Source of the DNA: Myxococcales bacterium
Lineage (GTDB): Bacteria > Myxococcota_A > Polyangia > Polyangiales > Polyangiaceae
NCBI GenBank assembly: GCA_903642325.1
Contig: CAHJWM010000037.1
Span: 1 to 49,086, forward strand
Direction of reading: 5' to 3'
Length of the DNA stretch: 49,086 bases
This document shows positions 8,960-16,759 of this stretch, one piece after another. Within the stretch, counting starts at the first letter, position 1, and every line of letters begins with the position of its first letter. Under the pieces are notes generated by a model. The model was not told the DNA's origin and did not search any database. It worked only from the letters and a program-made list of their open reading frames with translations. The translations under genes and the position numbers were made by a program.

Positions 8960-9958
8960 GTGATCGTCTCGCGCGCTCCAGTCCGATTTTCGCTTGGTGG
9001 CGGTGGCAGCGATTTGCCCAGCTACTATCAGAGCTACGGCGGCTTCGTGGTCAGCGCCGCGATCGATCATTACGTGTACGTCACGGCCAACCGTCGCTTT
9101 TATGACAGCATCCGCCTGGCCTACTCCGAGACCGAGATCACACCTGACGTCGACTCGATTCGCCATCCGATCTTCCGCGAGGCGTTGCGCATGGCCGGCA
9201 TCGAGCGCGGAATCGAGCTCACTAGTGTCGCAGACTTGCCGGCCAATAGCGGCCTCGGCTCATCGAGTAGCTTCACCGTCGCCCTGCTCAACGCCCTTTA
9301 TACTTACAAGCGGAACTTCGTCTCGTCCGCGCGCCTAGCCGAAGACGCCTGCACGCTGGAAATGCAGCGCCTAGCCGAGCCCGTCGGAAAACAGGACCAA
9401 TACATTGCCGCCTTCGGCAACGTCATTGCTCTCACCATCGAAACCGACGGCCGCGTGCAAGTCGAGCCCGTACCCGTTCGAGACGAGGTGCTGGACGAGC
9501 TTCAAAACAATCTACTGATCATGTACACCGGCATCGAACGCCCGGCGAAGAGCGTGCTGCGTGAACAAGGCGAGCGGCTCTCGAGCAATGATCCGGCGAG
9601 CCTTGCCGGCATGCACCGCATCAAGGCCCTGGGCCGCGACGTGTACGATTTGCTCGTGAAAGGAGACGTCGACCGTTACGGCGAGCTCTTGCACGAACAT
9701 TGGCAACACAAGCGGAAACTAGCCAGCACCATGAGCGACGAGCGCCTCGACGACTACTACGACGCCGCGCGCCGCTCGGGCGCCATCGGCGGCAAGCTGA
9801 TCGGCGCGGGCGGCGGGGGGTTCTTCATGCTCTACGTGCGGCCGGCGGAGAAGCGCGCGGTGCAAGACACCCTAATCGGGCGCGGTCTTCGTCCGCTTCG
9901 TTTCGACTTCGATCTGGACGGGGCGAAAATCGTTGCCAATCTGCACCGCGGCCGATGA
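8960..9958 (+). CDS. hddA: GHMP kinase, D-glycero-alpha-D-manno-heptose-7-phosphate kinase-like
   Basis: A 332-residue GHMP kinase. The N-terminus MIVSRAPVRFSLGGGGSDLP matches HddA-type kinases. The ATP loop is ADLPANSGLGSSSSFTVAL, and the C-terminal GHMP motif is KLIGAGGGGFFML. HddA puts the 1-phosphate on alpha-heptose 7-phosphate before GmhB removes the 7-phosphate. GTG 8960 gives the usual N-terminus; a longer GTG start at 8942 would leave only 14 bp to the divergent neighbour. GmhA-, GmhB- and HddC-like genes in the same locus support the heptose assignment over fucokinase-like alternatives. It stands alone on this strand. Confidence 0.85.
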   Translation: MIVSRAPVRFSLGGGGSDLPSYYQSYGGFVVSAAIDHYVYVTANRRFYDSIRLAYSETEITPDVDSIRHPIFREALRMAGIERGIELTSVADLPANSGLGSSSSFTVALLNALYTYKRNFVSSARLAEDACTLEMQRLAEPVGKQDQYIAAFGNVIALTIETDGRVQVEPVPVRDEVLDELQNNLLIMYTGIERPAKSVLREQGERLSSNDPASLAGMHRIKALGRDVYDLLVKGDVDRYGELLHEHWQHKRKLASTMSDERLDDYYDAARRSGAIGGKLIGAGGGGFFMLYVRPAEKRAVQDTLIGRGLRPLRFDFDLDGAKIVANLHRGR

Positions 9959-9992
9959 CCTTGAGTACCTATGCAGCTCGGTCGAGGTCCCG

Positions 9993-10574
9993 TCAGTGCA
10001 ACGTGACCAAGAATGCCCAATAGCGGCCCAAGGCGCATACGCTCGCGATCAGCGCCAGCAAGAGCAGCGAGGAGCGCACGATGCGCGCGCGCTTTAACGC
10101 GCGCGGTGATCGAATTTCCGCGAGGCTCAGCAGCCAGGCTACGGTCTCCTCGGCTTTCGAGCGAAGTACCGGCGCGTCGCTGGGAGCGACGGAATCCGCG
10201 GCTAGCACATCGTCGCTGCCGAGCACGATGCTCGCTTCCGCGAGCGCGCCGGGCGCGCCTGGGCGCTCTTGCACCAAAAAGCCGTCCCACATGGCGCGAT
10301 GCGAGCGCGCTTCCGGCACTGCGCCCGAGTTGGCCGCCGAGAGCGCGTACAACGCCAAGAGCGCGGCTTCGCGCAGTAACCCGAACGCGGCGGCCTGCGA
10401 TTCGAGATCACGCAGCTCGAGCGCGGCGCGGTAGCGGGCCTGCGCGGCAACCGCGTAAGGCTTCATGCGCGCCCGGGCTTCCTCGGAAAAGGCCGCGGCG
10501 CGGCGCGACGCGCCCAAGAGCAAAACTGACTCCAGAGGTGGCACATCGGGGGAGCTCGTGACCGAGGTGGACAT
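9993..10574 (-). CDS. Unrecognised tail-anchored-like protein (193 aa)
   Basis: Begins MSTSVTSSPDVPPLESVLLL if the internal ATG at 10574 is used; the frame is open further to 10652. The body is alanine-rich and helical (AAAFGLLREAALLALYALSA), with one clear hydrophobic segment close to the C-terminus: RSSLLLLALIASVCALGRYW. That suggests a cytoplasmic helical domain anchored by a C-terminal membrane segment. No catalytic motif is seen. It is divergent from the next membrane-protein gene and lies within the glycan locus. Function unknown. Confidence 0.6.
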   Translation of the reverse strand: MSTSVTSSPDVPPLESVLLLGASRRAAAFSEEARARMKPYAVAAQARYRAALELRDLESQAAAFGLLREAALLALYALSAANSGAVPEARSHRAMWDGFLVQERPGAPGALAEASIVLGSDDVLAADSVAPSDAPVLRSKAEETVAWLLSLAEIRSPRALKRARIVRSSLLLLALIASVCALGRYWAFLVTLH

Positions 10575-10708
10575 CGCTTCTACAGATAGCGCGGTTGCGG
10601 CAGAACAGGTGAGAGCATTAGGCTCGGGCGAGCTTGTACAAGCTCGATTCATCGCTCCGTCGCGCGTGCACTCGCCTCGCGACTCGTGGCAGAGCCGCGC
10701 ATCGTGGA

Positions 10709-12475
10709 GTGCGAGCCCCTGGCGGCAAGACCCGTGTAATTGCGCTTGCGGGCGCGGCCAGCCTGCTGCTCATCACTCTCCTGATGATCCTTGGGCCCAT
10801 GCTCTCGGACTTCCACACCTACGGCTTCCACGACTGGGATGTAGAAGCGGCGTATCGCTACATCACCGTCGTTAGCCTCAAGCAGTACCACGAGGGCCCT
10901 TGGTGGCATCCTTGGTTATGCGGTGGGTTCCCCGCGTTCGGTGATACCGAGACCGCGAGTAATTTTCTCTCTCCGTATCTGCCCCTTTACCTGCTCACCG
11001 ATCTGCGTGTGGCGATGCGATTAGAAGTGTTGGGCGGGGGCCTGACCGGCCTCGTCGGCACGTTCCTTTTAGCCCGACGCTTCAGCCGCAGCGCCGCGCT
11101 GTGCGCGCTCGTCGCCGCGCTGTATGTGCTGAACGGGCGCTGGGCATTGCAGGCCGCCGCCGGCCATACCTGGCATTTGCAGTATGGCCTCCTGCCCTGG
11201 GCCCTACTTTTTTACGAGCGCGCGCTCGAGCCGGGCCGCATTCAGAACGCGATTGGCACCGGCGTTGCCCTGGCTTGCATGGTGCTCTGGGGCGGCATCT
11301 ATCCGCTCCCGCAGTCGGCGGTGATCCTGAGTTGCTACGCGCTACTGCTTTGTGCTTTCACCCGCAGCGCGCGGCCCGCGCTTGCGCTCGCTGTGGCCGG
11401 CGCCGTCGCCATTGGCCTTGGGGCACCGAAGCTGTTTGCGATCCTCGATCACATGGATCGCGTGCCCCGCCTGATCGAATCACGCGAGGTGATCGGCATC
11501 GCGGAACTGCTGGTGATGTTCACCGCGCCCGATCAACATTTTGGCGTGCGACCCGTGCGCACGCCCGCTTACAACTGGCATGAATGGGGCATTTACATCG
11601 GCCCGTTGGGCGTCGCGCTGTTGGGCGTGGCCGTAGTTTTCGCGCGCGGCCAACGCGGCCAACCGCTCAAAATTATCGCGCTCTTATTGCTTTTACTCGG
11701 CTTTGGCGCGTTTCACGAAAGCGCACCGTGGTCAATCTTGCATCAGTTGCCCGTGTTCGCGTCCCAGCACGTCCCGTCACGCTGGCACTACCCGATGCTG
11801 CTCTTGTGGGGGCTCGCCTTCCTGACCGCCGTGGGGCCGTATGTCGATCGTTGGCTGGACCGATTCCCCGCTCTAGACCTTTGGCTATTGCTTCCGCTTG
11901 CGCTCTTTTGCATGGATATAGGGCGCGTTGCTCGGCAGCCGTTCGAGCAAGCGTTTTGGATGGAAAAACCCGAGCACATCCAGGCGCTGCCTTTGTTCGA
12001 GCACCACACGAACGGCTCCGTGAACTACCTCCGACGAGACTGGGCGCCGCCCATGTTGCTCTCGATGATGGCCAACACCGGAGTGATCGCCTGTTACGGG
12101 GTCGACCCGAGCTTCAAACCTGGCGCCGTCGCCGCCGATGCCCCGGGCTATCGCGGCCGCGTGTACGTCGAAGGCGCGGGGGCAGCCGAAATCAGCGACT
12201 GGTCACCGAACCATGCGCTCGTGCGCGTGGCGGGCGCGCAGGCGGGCTCGCTCGTCGTGTACAACATGAACTACGACCCGAGCTGGAGCGCGAACGGCGT
12301 TCCCGCTCTCGACTATCGAGGCCTCGTGGCGACGCGTCTAACGGGTGATGTCGCCCAGGTCGACTTCCGCTACTTTCCGCGCACCCTGCCTTATTCGCTG
12401 CTCCTGTTTTCATGCACGCTGTTCGGCGCGGCTTGGGGCCTGGGGCGAACGCGAGAACGCGTCAGCCCTACATAA
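10709..12475 (+). CDS. Polytopic membrane protein, GT-C/YfhO-like
   Basis: About 588 residues with ten or more hydrophobic segments. After the first helix comes FHTYGFHDWDVEAAYRYI, an outer loop rich in acidic residues as in GT-C enzymes, then PWWHPWLCGGFPAFGDTETA, a motif also seen in YfhO-like proteins. The last 150 residues are soluble and beta-rich (YRGRVYVEGAGAAEISDW), ending with one more helix. Family membership suggests transfer of a lipid-linked sugar at the outer face of the membrane. The frame is open to a TTG at 10634; GTG 10709 is chosen because the residues before it are arginine-rich and not conserved-looking. Start and specificity are both uncertain. Confidence 0.7.
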   Translation: MRAPGGKTRVIALAGAASLLLITLLMILGPMLSDFHTYGFHDWDVEAAYRYITVVSLKQYHEGPWWHPWLCGGFPAFGDTETASNFLSPYLPLYLLTDLRVAMRLEVLGGGLTGLVGTFLLARRFSRSAALCALVAALYVLNGRWALQAAAGHTWHLQYGLLPWALLFYERALEPGRIQNAIGTGVALACMVLWGGIYPLPQSAVILSCYALLLCAFTRSARPALALAVAGAVAIGLGAPKLFAILDHMDRVPRLIESREVIGIAELLVMFTAPDQHFGVRPVRTPAYNWHEWGIYIGPLGVALLGVAVVFARGQRGQPLKIIALLLLLLGFGAFHESAPWSILHQLPVFASQHVPSRWHYPMLLLWGLAFLTAVGPYVDRWLDRFPALDLWLLLPLALFCMDIGRVARQPFEQAFWMEKPEHIQALPLFEHHTNGSVNYLRRDWAPPMLLSMMANTGVIACYGVDPSFKPGAVAADAPGYRGRVYVEGAGAAEISDWSPNHALVRVAGAQAGSLVVYNMNYDPSWSANGVPALDYRGLVATRLTGDVAQVDFRYFPRTLPYSLLLFSCTLFGAAWGLGRTRERVSPT

Positions 12476-12544
12476 CTCAGCGGGTTGCATGAGTATTGAT
12501 GGTCACCTAGTGGGCAAGGCTCCCTTAGCCTTCGGCGTCTCGGT

Positions 12545-13402
12545 TCAGCGTGGCTTCGCGACAGACACGATTTGAAAACCGAGCAGCTCCGGCCAGACCC
12601 CGCAAAGACGCTGTTCATAGGGCTCGACCCAGCGCTCATAAGCTTTGAAAGCCGGTGAAGCGGCGAGCGACAAGTGATCGCCGCGGGCCACGTCGCCCTC
12701 GAAAAACCGACGCAATAAGGGCGCGGCCGACTGCACGAGGGCGGGCGTGCAGTCATCCGCCAGGACCTCGAAGCCCGCATAGCGAAGGGCCTCGCCCAGC
12801 GAGCGGCGCGTGAAGAAACGCACGTGGGTGCGGTCGTACAAGCCAGACCAGGCGTAAGCAAACTGCCCGGCCAGCGTGCGCAGTCGATTGTACCACACCG
12901 CGTAGTTCGGCACCGAGATCAGCAGCGTAGCTTGGCGCGTTTCCGGCGCTTGCGCGATGCTTCGCAGCATGCCGATCGGATCTACGATGTGTTCGAGCAC
13001 GTCGGAGAGCAACACGGCGTCGAAGAGGGCGTCAGTTGCGCCAAGCGCACCGGTTGCGCCAAGCGCGCCGGTTGCGCCAAGCGCGCCGGTTGCGCCAAGC
13101 GCGCCGCCTTTGCGATTCAAGAACGCGGCCAGTGTGCCCTCGAAGACCTCAGCGCACGCAGCGCCTGCCAACGCGGCCGCGTGTGCGTTGGGCTCGATGC
13201 CAATGACTTGGACTGCCGACGTGAGCTCGGCAATGCATCGCGCGTTGGCGCCCGCGCCGCAGCCAATGTCCAAGATGCGCGCGCGGGGTCGCTGCCTCAG
13301 CACATGCTCGTGCAAGAGCTCGATCAACACCCGGTTCGGTCGCTCGACGTAGGCGTAGCCGCTCGCCTCATAATCTAGGGGAAATCCAGCCTCACGGTGC
13401 AT
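12545..13402 (-). CDS. Class I SAM-dependent methyltransferase with internal 6-aa repeats
   Basis: A 285-residue methyltransferase. Motif I is ARILDIGCGAGANARCI, the acidic end of strand 2 is VQVIGIEPNAHAAAL, and the post-I region is DAVLLSDVLEHIVDP. This Methyltransf_11/23 style is common in glycan clusters, where such enzymes methylate sugars. Between strands 3 and 4 sits a run of GALGAT hexapeptides encoded by the 18-bp repeat at 13035-13106, inserted at a surface-loop position. The C-terminus contains YDRTHVRFFTRRSLGEALRY, seen in many sugar methyltransferases. It is divergent from the methyltransferase/GT2 fusion. Substrate unknown. Confidence 0.85.
   Translation of the reverse strand: MHREAGFPLDYEASGYAYVERPNRVLIELLHEHVLRQRPRARILDIGCGAGANARCIAELTSAVQVIGIEPNAHAAALAGAACAEVFEGTLAAFLNRKGGALGATGALGATGALGATGALGATDALFDAVLLSDVLEHIVDPIGMLRSIAQAPETRQATLLISVPNYAVWYNRLRTLAGQFAYAWSGLYDRTHVRFFTRRSLGEALRYAGFEVLADDCTPALVQSAAPLLRRFFEGDVARGDHLSLAASPAFKAYERWVEPYEQRLCGVWPELLGFQIVSVAKPR
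13035..13106 (+). repeat. 18-bp minisatellite, four units, in coding sequence
   Basis: Four head-to-tail copies of GTTGCGCCAAGCGCGCCG at 13035, 13053, 13071 and 13089. The first copy differs at one base (GCACCG). The unit is six codons long, so copy-number changes keep the methyltransferase frame and only lengthen a GALGAT loop. Confidence 0.95.
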
Positions 13403-13589
13403 TGCTCGCGCAGCATAGCAAAGGCTCGATCAACGACGAACCGCGCCCGCGAGGGTCGACTGGGCCTCGCGCTCAGGGTAGCGTCCCGCTCCTCCTCGAC
13501 AAGCTCCTCCTCGACTCCGCGAATATAGTTCCGCGCGCGACGCTCGCCTCCGGTACACCACGCTCGCTGTTGCTTCGACCCCCGCCTCC

Positions 13590-15065
13590 GTGGCCCACTC
13601 GCCGATGCCCGTCCAGGAGCCCGCCGCACGATTGAACGCTGCGCTCGCCGCGCTGCTCGGCCGGCCGCGCACGGTGCTGGAGGTGGGCTGCGCGTCCGGC
13701 ATCCACGGCATGCTAGCGCGGCGTCGCGGAGCGCGCGTCACCGGCATCGAGCTGGACGCGGTGCTCGCGGCGCGCGCAAGCCGCGCGCTCGACGAAGTGC
13801 TCGCGCTCGACCCTGAAGATCGGGCGAGCGTCAGCGCCGCGCTCGGCGAGCGCCAGTTCGACCTCGTGCTCGTTCCGGATCTGTTGGACCGCGCCCGGGA
13901 CCCGGAGGGTCTGCTCGCCTTCTACGGCCAATTCGTAGGGGAGGAGGGGCGGCTCTTGGTCTCCTTGACCAATCGCGATGCTTGGCCCGTGCGTCTGCAC
14001 GCCGACCGCGCGAGCGCCGGCTATGTCACCGCCACCGGCGGCGTGCCCCGCCTGTTTTCCCGAGAGGAGGCGCTGCGCGCGGTACGGCGTTCGGGCCTCG
14101 AGCTGCTCGAGGTGAGCCTGAACCCCATGCTGCTCCGGGGTCTGCGCCTCCTTCTGGACGAGGACTTTTTCCTCACCCTGCGTCATGGCGAGAGCATGGA
14201 CACCGGCTTCCGCGATCTGACCGCGTACGAGGCATATCTCTTCGCGATCCGCCCGTTCGAGGTTGCGCTGGCTCGTTTGGCGCCGCGTTTGCTGGCCTTT
14301 CAACACGTGCTCGTCGCTCGCAAAACGCCCAAGCCGGGTCCACTCTCGCTCACCGTGGGCCTGCTCACCATGGACGAAGAGCCGAGCGTTGCCCGCATGA
14401 TGGACGAGGTGCGTCGGTACGCGCCGGACGCCAAAGTTTTGCTCGTTGACAGCTCGCTCAAGGATCAGACACCGGTCATCGCCGAGCGCATGGGCGCGCG
14501 CGTGCTGCGCCAACTTCCGCCGCGAGGCCACGGGCCCGCCATGGAGCTCTTGATGTACGAGGCGGCCCAGCAGAGTGATGCGCTGATCTACCTTGACTGC
14601 GACTTCACCTATCCCCCCCCCGTGCTGGTGGATATTCGGCGCATCTTGGAAAGCGGCGCCGACGTGGTGAACGCGGCGCGGGTCCGCCATCGCCCGGCCG
14701 CCATGCCGCTGCCCAACTATCTGGCCAATAAGACGTTCGTGCTCCTGGCGCAGCTTCTGAACGGGATGCCGGTCGCGGACTTGCACAGCGGCATGCGCGG
14801 TTATCGATCCTCGGTGATCCGGGCCTTCGACTTCGATGGTGAAGGAGACGCGCTGCCTATCGACACGGTGCTCTGGCCAGCGCGCTCTGGCTACCACGTG
14901 GTAGAAATTCCGATCGAGTATCAAGAACGCATCGGCGCCTCGAAGCTGCGAAAAATTTCGGGCACGGTCTGGACCTTCATCCGCCTCGCCAGCACGCTGC
15001 GCGTGGGGGCGCGCGGCGGTGAGAGCTACGACAGTTGGCCCGGCGTCGACGGTCGGCGCCCATGA
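13590..15065 (+). CDS. Methyltransferase-GT2 fusion (polyprenyl-phosphate sugar synthase-like)
   Basis: A 491-residue two-domain protein. Residues 1-240 form a class I methyltransferase (TVLEVGCASGIHGMLARR, then GARVTGIELDA, FDLVLVPDLLDRARDPEG). Residues 255-480 form a GT2 domain of the dolichol/undecaprenyl-phosphate mannosyltransferase type: SLTVGLLTMDEEPSVARMM, a DxD-like ALIYLDCDFTYPPP, LHSGMRGYRSSVIRAF, and ERIGASKLRKISG near the end. There is no membrane segment at the C-terminus, as in single-domain DPM1 enzymes. The GT2 part would load a sugar onto a lipid carrier for the GT-C enzymes nearby. Its stop overlaps the gmhB start (ATGA). A second ATG lies at 13605. Confidence 0.85.
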   Translation: MAHSPMPVQEPAARLNAALAALLGRPRTVLEVGCASGIHGMLARRRGARVTGIELDAVLAARASRALDEVLALDPEDRASVSAALGERQFDLVLVPDLLDRARDPEGLLAFYGQFVGEEGRLLVSLTNRDAWPVRLHADRASAGYVTATGGVPRLFSREEALRAVRRSGLELLEVSLNPMLLRGLRLLLDEDFFLTLRHGESMDTGFRDLTAYEAYLFAIRPFEVALARLAPRLLAFQHVLVARKTPKPGPLSLTVGLLTMDEEPSVARMMDEVRRYAPDAKVLLVDSSLKDQTPVIAERMGARVLRQLPPRGHGPAMELLMYEAAQQSDALIYLDCDFTYPPPVLVDIRRILESGADVVNAARVRHRPAAMPLPNYLANKTFVLLAQLLNGMPVADLHSGMRGYRSSVIRAFDFDGEGDALPIDTVLWPARSGYHVVEIPIEYQERIGASKLRKISGTVWTFIRLASTLRVGARGGESYDSWPGVDGRRP

Positions 15066-15694
15066 GCGCTATGGCCGCGCGCCCCGGTGCAATCCTCGAT
15101 CGGGACGGCACGCTGATCGACGTCGTGCGCGACGAGGAAACTGGCACCGTGCAGGTCGCGTTCCACCCGAGCCAGCTCCGACTTTTGCCCGGCGTGGTCG
15201 AGGGCCTGCACTTGCTCGCGGCCGCAGGTTACGGCTTGGCGATCGCAACGAATCAGCCCGGGCCGGCCAAGGGCCAAGTTTCGCTGGCCGCGGTCGAACG
15301 CACCAATAGCGCCTTGCTCGGCCTGCTCGCCGCCGAAGGCATCGAGATCGCGGCCCTCGAGGTGTGCCTGCATCACCCGAGCGGCGGCCCTGGCGGCGAC
15401 GCTCGCTGGGTAACGGAGTGCGCCTGCCGCAAACCAAAGCCCGGGCTGCTCTTTAGGGCAATCGAGCACGCCGGCCTGGACGCGACTCGCACCTGGATGA
15501 TCGGTGACTCGGCGGCCGACGTCGGCGCCGCGCGCGCCGCGCACGTGCGCTCGGCCCTCGTCTTTCTCGAAGAGCGTTGCGAGATATGCCCCCTCCGCGA
15601 CGGCCCACTGGTTCGCCCCGATCTGCGCGCGCCACGCTTCGATCAGCTAGTCGCCGCGATCTTGCAAACACCCCACATGAATTGTTCTGGATAA
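15062..15694 (+). CDS. gmhB: D-glycero-D-manno-heptose 1,7-bisphosphate 7-phosphatase
   Basis: A 210-residue HAD-family phosphatase of histidinol-phosphatase/GmhB type. The catalytic motif AILDRDGTLIDVV holds the nucleophile and acid/base aspartates, ATNQPG is motif II, and the zinc loop CLHHPSGGPGG with ECACRKPKPG is typical of GmhB. WMIGDSAADVGAARAA is motif IV. It removes the 7-phosphate from heptose 1,7-bisphosphate between the HddA-like kinase and the HddC-like nucleotidyltransferase. The start ATG overlaps the stop of the upstream fusion gene, and the beta-lactamase gene starts one nucleotide after its stop, so the three are probably one transcript. Confidence 0.9.
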   Translation: MSAMAARPGAILDRDGTLIDVVRDEETGTVQVAFHPSQLRLLPGVVEGLHLLAAAGYGLAIATNQPGPAKGQVSLAAVERTNSALLGLLAAEGIEIAALEVCLHHPSGGPGGDARWVTECACRKPKPGLLFRAIEHAGLDATRTWMIGDSAADVGAARAAHVRSALVFLEERCEICPLRDGPLVRPDLRAPRFDQLVAAILQTPHMNCSG

Positions 15695-15695
15695 A

Positions 15696-16619
15696 ATGTC
15701 CTTCAGGTACGATCTCGATAAGCGTACGTTGCTGCGCGGCATCGCGGCGCTTCCACTTTCGACCCTAACATCCTGCGCGAGCGCGCCGGCACCATCGGCA
15801 GCCTCCATTACGCTCCGCTCGCGTTCCGCTACGGCCCGGCTGCTTCACGTGGAGCAAACCATCGGCGGTCGATTGGGCGTAGCGGCGCTCGATACGGAAA
15901 GCGGCGCACGTCTCGAGCTTCGTGGCGACGAGCGCTTTGCGATGTGCAGCACGTTCAAGGTCGCGCTGGTGGCCGCAGTGCTAACGCGGGTCGACCACGG
16001 ACAGGAACAGCTCGCGCGACGCATTGCTTACGGCGAAAACGTCTTGCTCGAATGGGCCCCCGTAACGCGCGAGCACGTCGCGGAAGGCGAGCTCAGCGTC
16101 GAGGCGCTGTGTGCCGCCGCCATCAGCCACAGCGACAACACGGCCGCTAACCTGCTGCTCGCCACCCTGGGCGGGCCGCCAGGTTTAACCCACTATATGC
16201 GCAGCTTGCACGATCAGACCTCGCGTCTGGATCGCAACGAGCCCACGCTCAACACGGCGCTACCGGGCGACGAGCGCGACACCACCACGCCGAACGCCAT
16301 GCTCGGAAATCTTCGCCAGCTGCTGGTTGGAGAAGAGGCGCTCGGCGAAACGAGCCGGGCGCGGCTGTGTCAGTGGCTGATCGCGACCAAAACTGGGGAA
16401 CAGCGCTTACGCGCGGGCTTACCGCGCGACTGTCGCGCCGGTGACAAGACCGGCACGGGGGAGCGAGGCGCCTTCTGCGACCTCTTGATCGCGTGGCCGC
16501 CCGCGCGACGGCCGCTGCTGATTGCGGCCTACGCGATGGGCTCGCGAGGTTCGACGGAGGAGCTGAATGCAGCCTTCGCGGAGACGGCGCGCATCGTCGT
16601 TTCGGAGTTGGAGCGATGA
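15696..16619 (+). CDS. Class A beta-lactamase, putative lipoprotein
   Basis: A 307-residue serine beta-lactamase with every core motif. S85-x-x-K is in FAMCSTFKVAL (Ambler 70), SDN is in ISHSDNTAA (S146, Ambler 130), Glu182 is in NEPTLN (Ambler 166), and KTG is in GDKTGTGERG (K251, Ambler 234). By my alignment arginine sits at Ambler 220 (QRLRAGLP) and not at 244, a pattern known in several class A branches. The N-terminus has KRTLLRG, a hydrophobic run and LTSC, suggesting a Tat-like lipoprotein signal. It acts in the periplasm by hydrolysing beta-lactams. It starts 1 nt after the gmhB stop. Confidence 0.93.
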   Translation: MSFRYDLDKRTLLRGIAALPLSTLTSCASAPAPSAASITLRSRSATARLLHVEQTIGGRLGVAALDTESGARLELRGDERFAMCSTFKVALVAAVLTRVDHGQEQLARRIAYGENVLLEWAPVTREHVAEGELSVEALCAAAISHSDNTAANLLLATLGGPPGLTHYMRSLHDQTSRLDRNEPTLNTALPGDERDTTTPNAMLGNLRQLLVGEEALGETSRARLCQWLIATKTGEQRLRAGLPRDCRAGDKTGTGERGAFCDLLIAWPPARRPLLIAAYAMGSRGSTEELNAAFAETARIVVSELER

Positions 16620-16759
16620 GGAAGTCAGTTTTTGGAGCGACAGGCCAACCGCTTTGAAGAACAAAACGTGGTCTGCGCAAGGGCTTAGGGCAGCGGGATC
16701 GGATTCTGGGGCCTGCGCTCGCCGTATCGCGGGGGGAGCCGACCGGCGCCGTGCCCGCG

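Noticed and set aside
12476-12544. Possible terminator between convergent genes (AAGGCT/AGCCTT)
   Set aside because: Six-bp stem with no T-run on either side; too weak to call.
13713-14924. 403-codon open frame on the minus strand
   Set aside because: It lies fully antisense to the methyltransferase/GT2 fusion, which has clear family motifs. The long frame follows from high GC and codon bias.
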